This document shows positions 15,777-17,464 of a stretch of DNA of 17,464 nucleotides, one piece after another. The translations under genes and the position numbers were made by a program. Positions within the stretch are counted from its first letter, which is position 1, and each line of letters opens with the position of its first letter. Below the pieces are notes generated by a model. The model saw nothing but the letters and a program-made list of their open reading frames with translations, did no database searches and was not told the DNA's origin. This DNA comes from Caryophanales bacterium UBA1231 (GTDB lineage Bacteria > Bacillota_I > Bacilli_A > ML615J-28 > CAG-313): the NCBI GenBank assembly GCA_002309035.1, contig DBWT01000008.1:1-17464 (forward strand). Reading direction: 5' to 3'.

Positions 15777-16380
15777 ATAAAACCTCATTAAAAGAGTTTT
15801 TGATAAGATCCAAAGTTTCATTTTCTTTTCCATCATTCAACAAATGAAGTTTTCCATTAAAACAAATACTATATAGATATTCATCGATGATTTTGACTAA
15901 TTTATTCGGTGAGTATAAACTTAGATTTAAACAAAATACCTTTTCTTCAACAACAATTATTATATTATGTTCTGTGATTATAAGATGGTTATCTTTTAAT
16001 TTTTCGTAGAAGTCTTTTATTAAAATCTTCTTTTGATATTTTTTGATAATCTTAACGAGTTCTGCTTCTAGTAGAAACGTTGTTGATATGTAGTATGAAT
16101 TAACGCGATGAAAGACTGTTCTAATTGAGGAATAATTATTTTTATATAGTTCCTCAATCAATTGCTTTTGATATTCAACAATTTTATTTTTGTTAATATG
16201 AGGATATACACAATTATGTTGTATGAATAAGTTGAAATTTATCAAAATAAGTTTAATTTTTTCTTGATTGGTATTTAAAAAGACTGCTAATTCGTCAAGA
16301 GTATCAAATGTTAGATCAATATCACTATTTATTGAAGTCACACGATATTTATGTTTAAAATTGCTAAGTTGTATTTGCAT
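15766..16380 (-). CDS. Unknown soluble protein encoded inside the pilus operon
   Basis: The protein of 204 residues (from the ATG at 16380) has no pilin signal, no signal peptide and no membrane segment, and I do not recognise its family. It is rich in Lys, Ile, Asn and Leu and predicted mostly helical at the start, with a beta-strand pair near IITEHNIIIVVEEKVFCLNL. A stretch TLDELAVFLNTNQEKIKLIL looks loosely like a helix-turn-helix; this is weak. It lies between two pilin genes and overlaps both (17 and 11 bases), so it is almost surely co-translated with them and may be a cytoplasmic assembly or regulatory partner. An ATG 9 bases earlier (16389) directly abuts AGGAG and is a poorer start. 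Confidence 0.75.
   Translation of the reverse strand: MQIQLSNFKHKYRVTSINSDIDLTFDTLDELAVFLNTNQEKIKLILINFNLFIQHNCVYPHINKNKIVEYQKQLIEELYKNNYSSIRTVFHRVNSYYISTTFLLEAELVKIIKKYQKKILIKDFYEKLKDNHLIITEHNIIIVVEEKVFCLNLSLYSPNKLVKIIDEYLYSICFNGKLHLLNDGKENETLDLIKNSFNEVLYEV
15782..15786 (-). promoter_or_regulatory. Ribosome binding site selecting the pseudopilin start at 15776
   Basis: GAGGT on the minus strand is 5 bases before the ATG at 15776, which begins the short leader MRFKRG. It lies within the last codons of the upstream gene. Confidence 0.65.
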
Positions 16381-16801
16381 TCGTTTCATCTCCTATATAA
16401 TAATATTTCACATAATTGTCACTACCTATTTGGCATGATAATCTAAATAAATTACTGGAACAATAATCAACATTTACATCCAATGTTGTTTTAATAGTTT
16501 TCATTTGATTTTGAAATGAAAAAGAATACTCATATCCTTCATTACTTCTTTTCTCATATCTGATCTCATTGTCAATTAAGATTTTTTGGTTTTGAAACTG
16601 CCATTCATTTGTTAAATAGTCATTTCGAAGTTTTAAAAATGCATCTTCGATTTCATAGATTGATGACATTTCCGCATTTTCATAAGTTAATTTCTTGTTA
16701 GCTTGCGAGACATAAATAATTGATAACATTATAATCAATGAAAAGAGCGAAATAAAAGTAATACTTATAACTATTTCAATCAATGTAAAACCTTTCTTCA
16801 T
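16364..16801 (-). CDS. Minor pseudopilin, first gene of pilus operon
   Basis: The 145-residue protein opens with the very short leader MKKG, then FTLIEIVISITFISLFSLI with Glu5. The soluble part has two Cys near the C-terminus (VDYCSS and LSCQIG). The frame is open for another 60 codons upstream, to 16981, but that stretch crosses the divergent promoter and start codon of tmcAL and would bury the pilin signal, so it is rejected. GGTGAT stands about 4-5 bases before the chosen ATG. No clear SigA promoter was found for this operon in the 160 bases upstream, which leaves room for competence- or growth-phase-specific control. It overlaps the next gene by 17 bases. Confidence 0.85.
   Translation of the reverse strand: MKKGFTLIEIVISITFISLFSLIIMLSIIYVSQANKKLTYENAEMSSIYEIEDAFLKLRNDYLTNEWQFQNQKILIDNEIRYEKRSNEGYEYSFSFQNQMKTIKTTLDVNVDYCSSNLFRLSCQIGSDNYVKYYYIGDETNANTT
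16390..16394 (-). promoter_or_regulatory. Ribosome binding site selecting the unknown gene's start at 16380
   Basis: AGGAG on the minus strand touches one ATG (16389) and lies 9 bases before a second (16380). Normal spacing favours the second. Confidence 0.6.
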
Positions 16802-16961
16802 TACGATCACCAGTAAAAGTTTAACATTTAAAAAACTATAAATCTTGCTTAATAATGTGATTATGACTTCATCACTTAAATTTCGAAAAATGAAATGTTT
16901 TAAGAGGTCATTCCATTGAAAAAATAGGTTAAATTTGGTATAATTGAAAAAGGTGAAAATG
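16802..16961. other. Divergent intergenic region between the pilus operon and tmcAL
   Basis: This 160-base gap carries the tmcAL promoter on the plus strand. For the minus-strand pilus operon I find no good -35/-10 pair. An imperfect dyad, GTGAT (16857-16861) and ATCAC (16871-16875) around a 9-base centre, lies about 60 bases before the first pilin ATG and could be an operator, but the arms are only 5 bases. Confidence 0.4.
16916..16944 (+). promoter_or_regulatory. SigA promoter of tmcAL
   Basis: TTGAAA (16916-16921), a 17-base spacer and TATAAT (16939-16944) precede the gene by 17 bases, giving a leader of only about 10 bases. Confidence 0.9.
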
Positions 16962-17464
16962 ATGAAAAATAAGCAAATCATTGGTATTATTATGGAGTTA
17001 AATCCCTTACATAATGGCCATAAATATTTAATTCAAAAAATAAAAAATGACTACCCCGAATCAAAAATCGTGGTAATCACATCAGGTTATTTTACAATGC
17101 GCGGTGTTGCATCAATTATGCCAAAAGATGAAAAAGTTAAACAATTACTAAAACTTGGTGTTGATTTAATTGCTGAACTTCCAATTCATAAAACACTTAA
17201 TTCAGCAGAACTTTTCGCAAGCGAAAGTATCAAAATTCTTAAAGCTTTAAATATTAACTATTTAGCTTTTGGTATTGAAAAAGGGACAATTGATGATTTC
17301 AATCGAGCATTATCGATTATAAATAATGATGAATATCAAGAAGAAATTATCAACTTTGCTAAAGAATATGGTTATAAAAAAGCTATATCAGAATGTTTAA
17401 AAAAACATGGAAGCCAAGAACTTTATGATTTATCAATGTCACCTAACAATGTATTAGCATTAGA
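16962..17464 (+). CDS. tmcAL: tRNA(Met) cytidine acetate ligase TmcAL, N-terminal part
   Basis: TmcAL uses ATP and acetate to make N4-acetylcytidine at the wobble base of elongator tRNA-Met. The frame stays open to the right edge, showing about 167 of the usual 390-410 residues. It begins with the nucleotidyltransferase signature GIIMELNPLHNGHKYLI, with the HNGH (HxGH-type) adenylation motif. Further family blocks are TSGYFTMRG (usually MSGNFxQRG), LGVDLIAELP and SAELFASESIKIL. AGGTG stands 6 bases before the ATG at 16962; an adjacent in-frame ATG at 16959 is closer than ideal. It is divergent from the pilus operon and has its own promoter; no functional link is implied. Confidence 0.93.
   Translation, partial: MKNKQIIGIIMELNPLHNGHKYLIQKIKNDYPESKIVVITSGYFTMRGVASIMPKDEKVKQLLKLGVDLIAELPIHKTLNSAELFASESIKILKALNINYLAFGIEKGTIDDFNRALSIINNDEYQEEIINFAKEYGYKKAISECLKKHGSQELYDLSMSPNNVLAL

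Noticed and set aside
15777..15836. 20-codon upstream extension of the second pseudopilin frame
   Set aside because: The leader would be too long for a pilin, it lies inside the unknown gene, and GAGGT points to the ATG at 15776.
16802..16981. 60-codon upstream extension of the first pilin frame
   Set aside because: It crosses the tmcAL promoter and start codon, would bury the pilin signal MKKGFTLIE, and a ribosome site supports the inner ATG.
1..17464. CRISPR arrays, insertion sequences, tRNA or rRNA genes
   Set aside because: No spaced direct repeats, transposase frames, or conserved RNA sequences were seen on reading either strand.

Overview
The window is an AT-rich (roughly 30% GC by eye) chromosomal segment from a low-GC Gram-positive lineage. 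TGA is used as a stop codon (aroA and aroQ end in TGA) and Trp is TGG, so it does not use the Mycoplasma/Spiroplasma code. Shine-Dalgarno sites are AGGAGG-like, promoters are SigA-like, and the rpsO-pnp order is typical of bacteria including Bacillota. This fits an Erysipelotrichia, Haloplasma/Izemoplasma or related early-branching Bacillota better than a classical mycoplasma; the placement is inference. No mobile element, CRISPR array, tRNA or rRNA was seen, and no gene-free stretch exceeds 300 bases.

Layout. (1) 1-3045, minus strand: truB, rpsO and a pnp cut by the left edge, a translation/RNA-turnover block. rpsO has a consensus promoter, a short leader that can fold into a three-way junction (a candidate S15 autoregulatory site), and a hairpin with a T-run before pnp. 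(2) 3156-9076, plus strand: a tight aromatic-precursor operon, aroA, aroB, aroC, a chorismate mutase/shikimate dehydrogenase/shikimate kinase fusion, aroQ and a DAHP synthase. Each gene overlaps the next by 8-29 bases. Together they encode all seven shikimate-pathway steps from PEP plus erythrose-4-phosphate to chorismate, plus the first committed step to Phe/Tyr. (3) 9111-11240, minus strand: a large secreted, membrane-anchored phosphodiester glycosidase (NAGPA) family protein. It is separated from the convergent aro operon by a bidirectional terminator. (4) 11307-16801, minus strand: an eight-gene type IV pilus/competence pseudopilus operon. Four pilin-like or unknown genes come first, then pilC, a full-length pilB, and two more pilins, an order unlike Bacillus comG. 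It contains one soluble protein of unknown function and one minor pilin lacking the usual Glu5. (5) 16962 to the right edge, plus strand: the 5' part of tmcAL, a tRNA-Met cytidine acetate ligase, behind a near-consensus promoter.

The most notable points are the trifunctional CM-AroE-AroK protein, an EPSP synthase with Ala at the glyphosate-contact Gly position, the candidate S15 leader RNA, the reordered pilus operon with its unknown soluble gene, and a Cys-containing C-terminal anchor on the secreted glycosidase.
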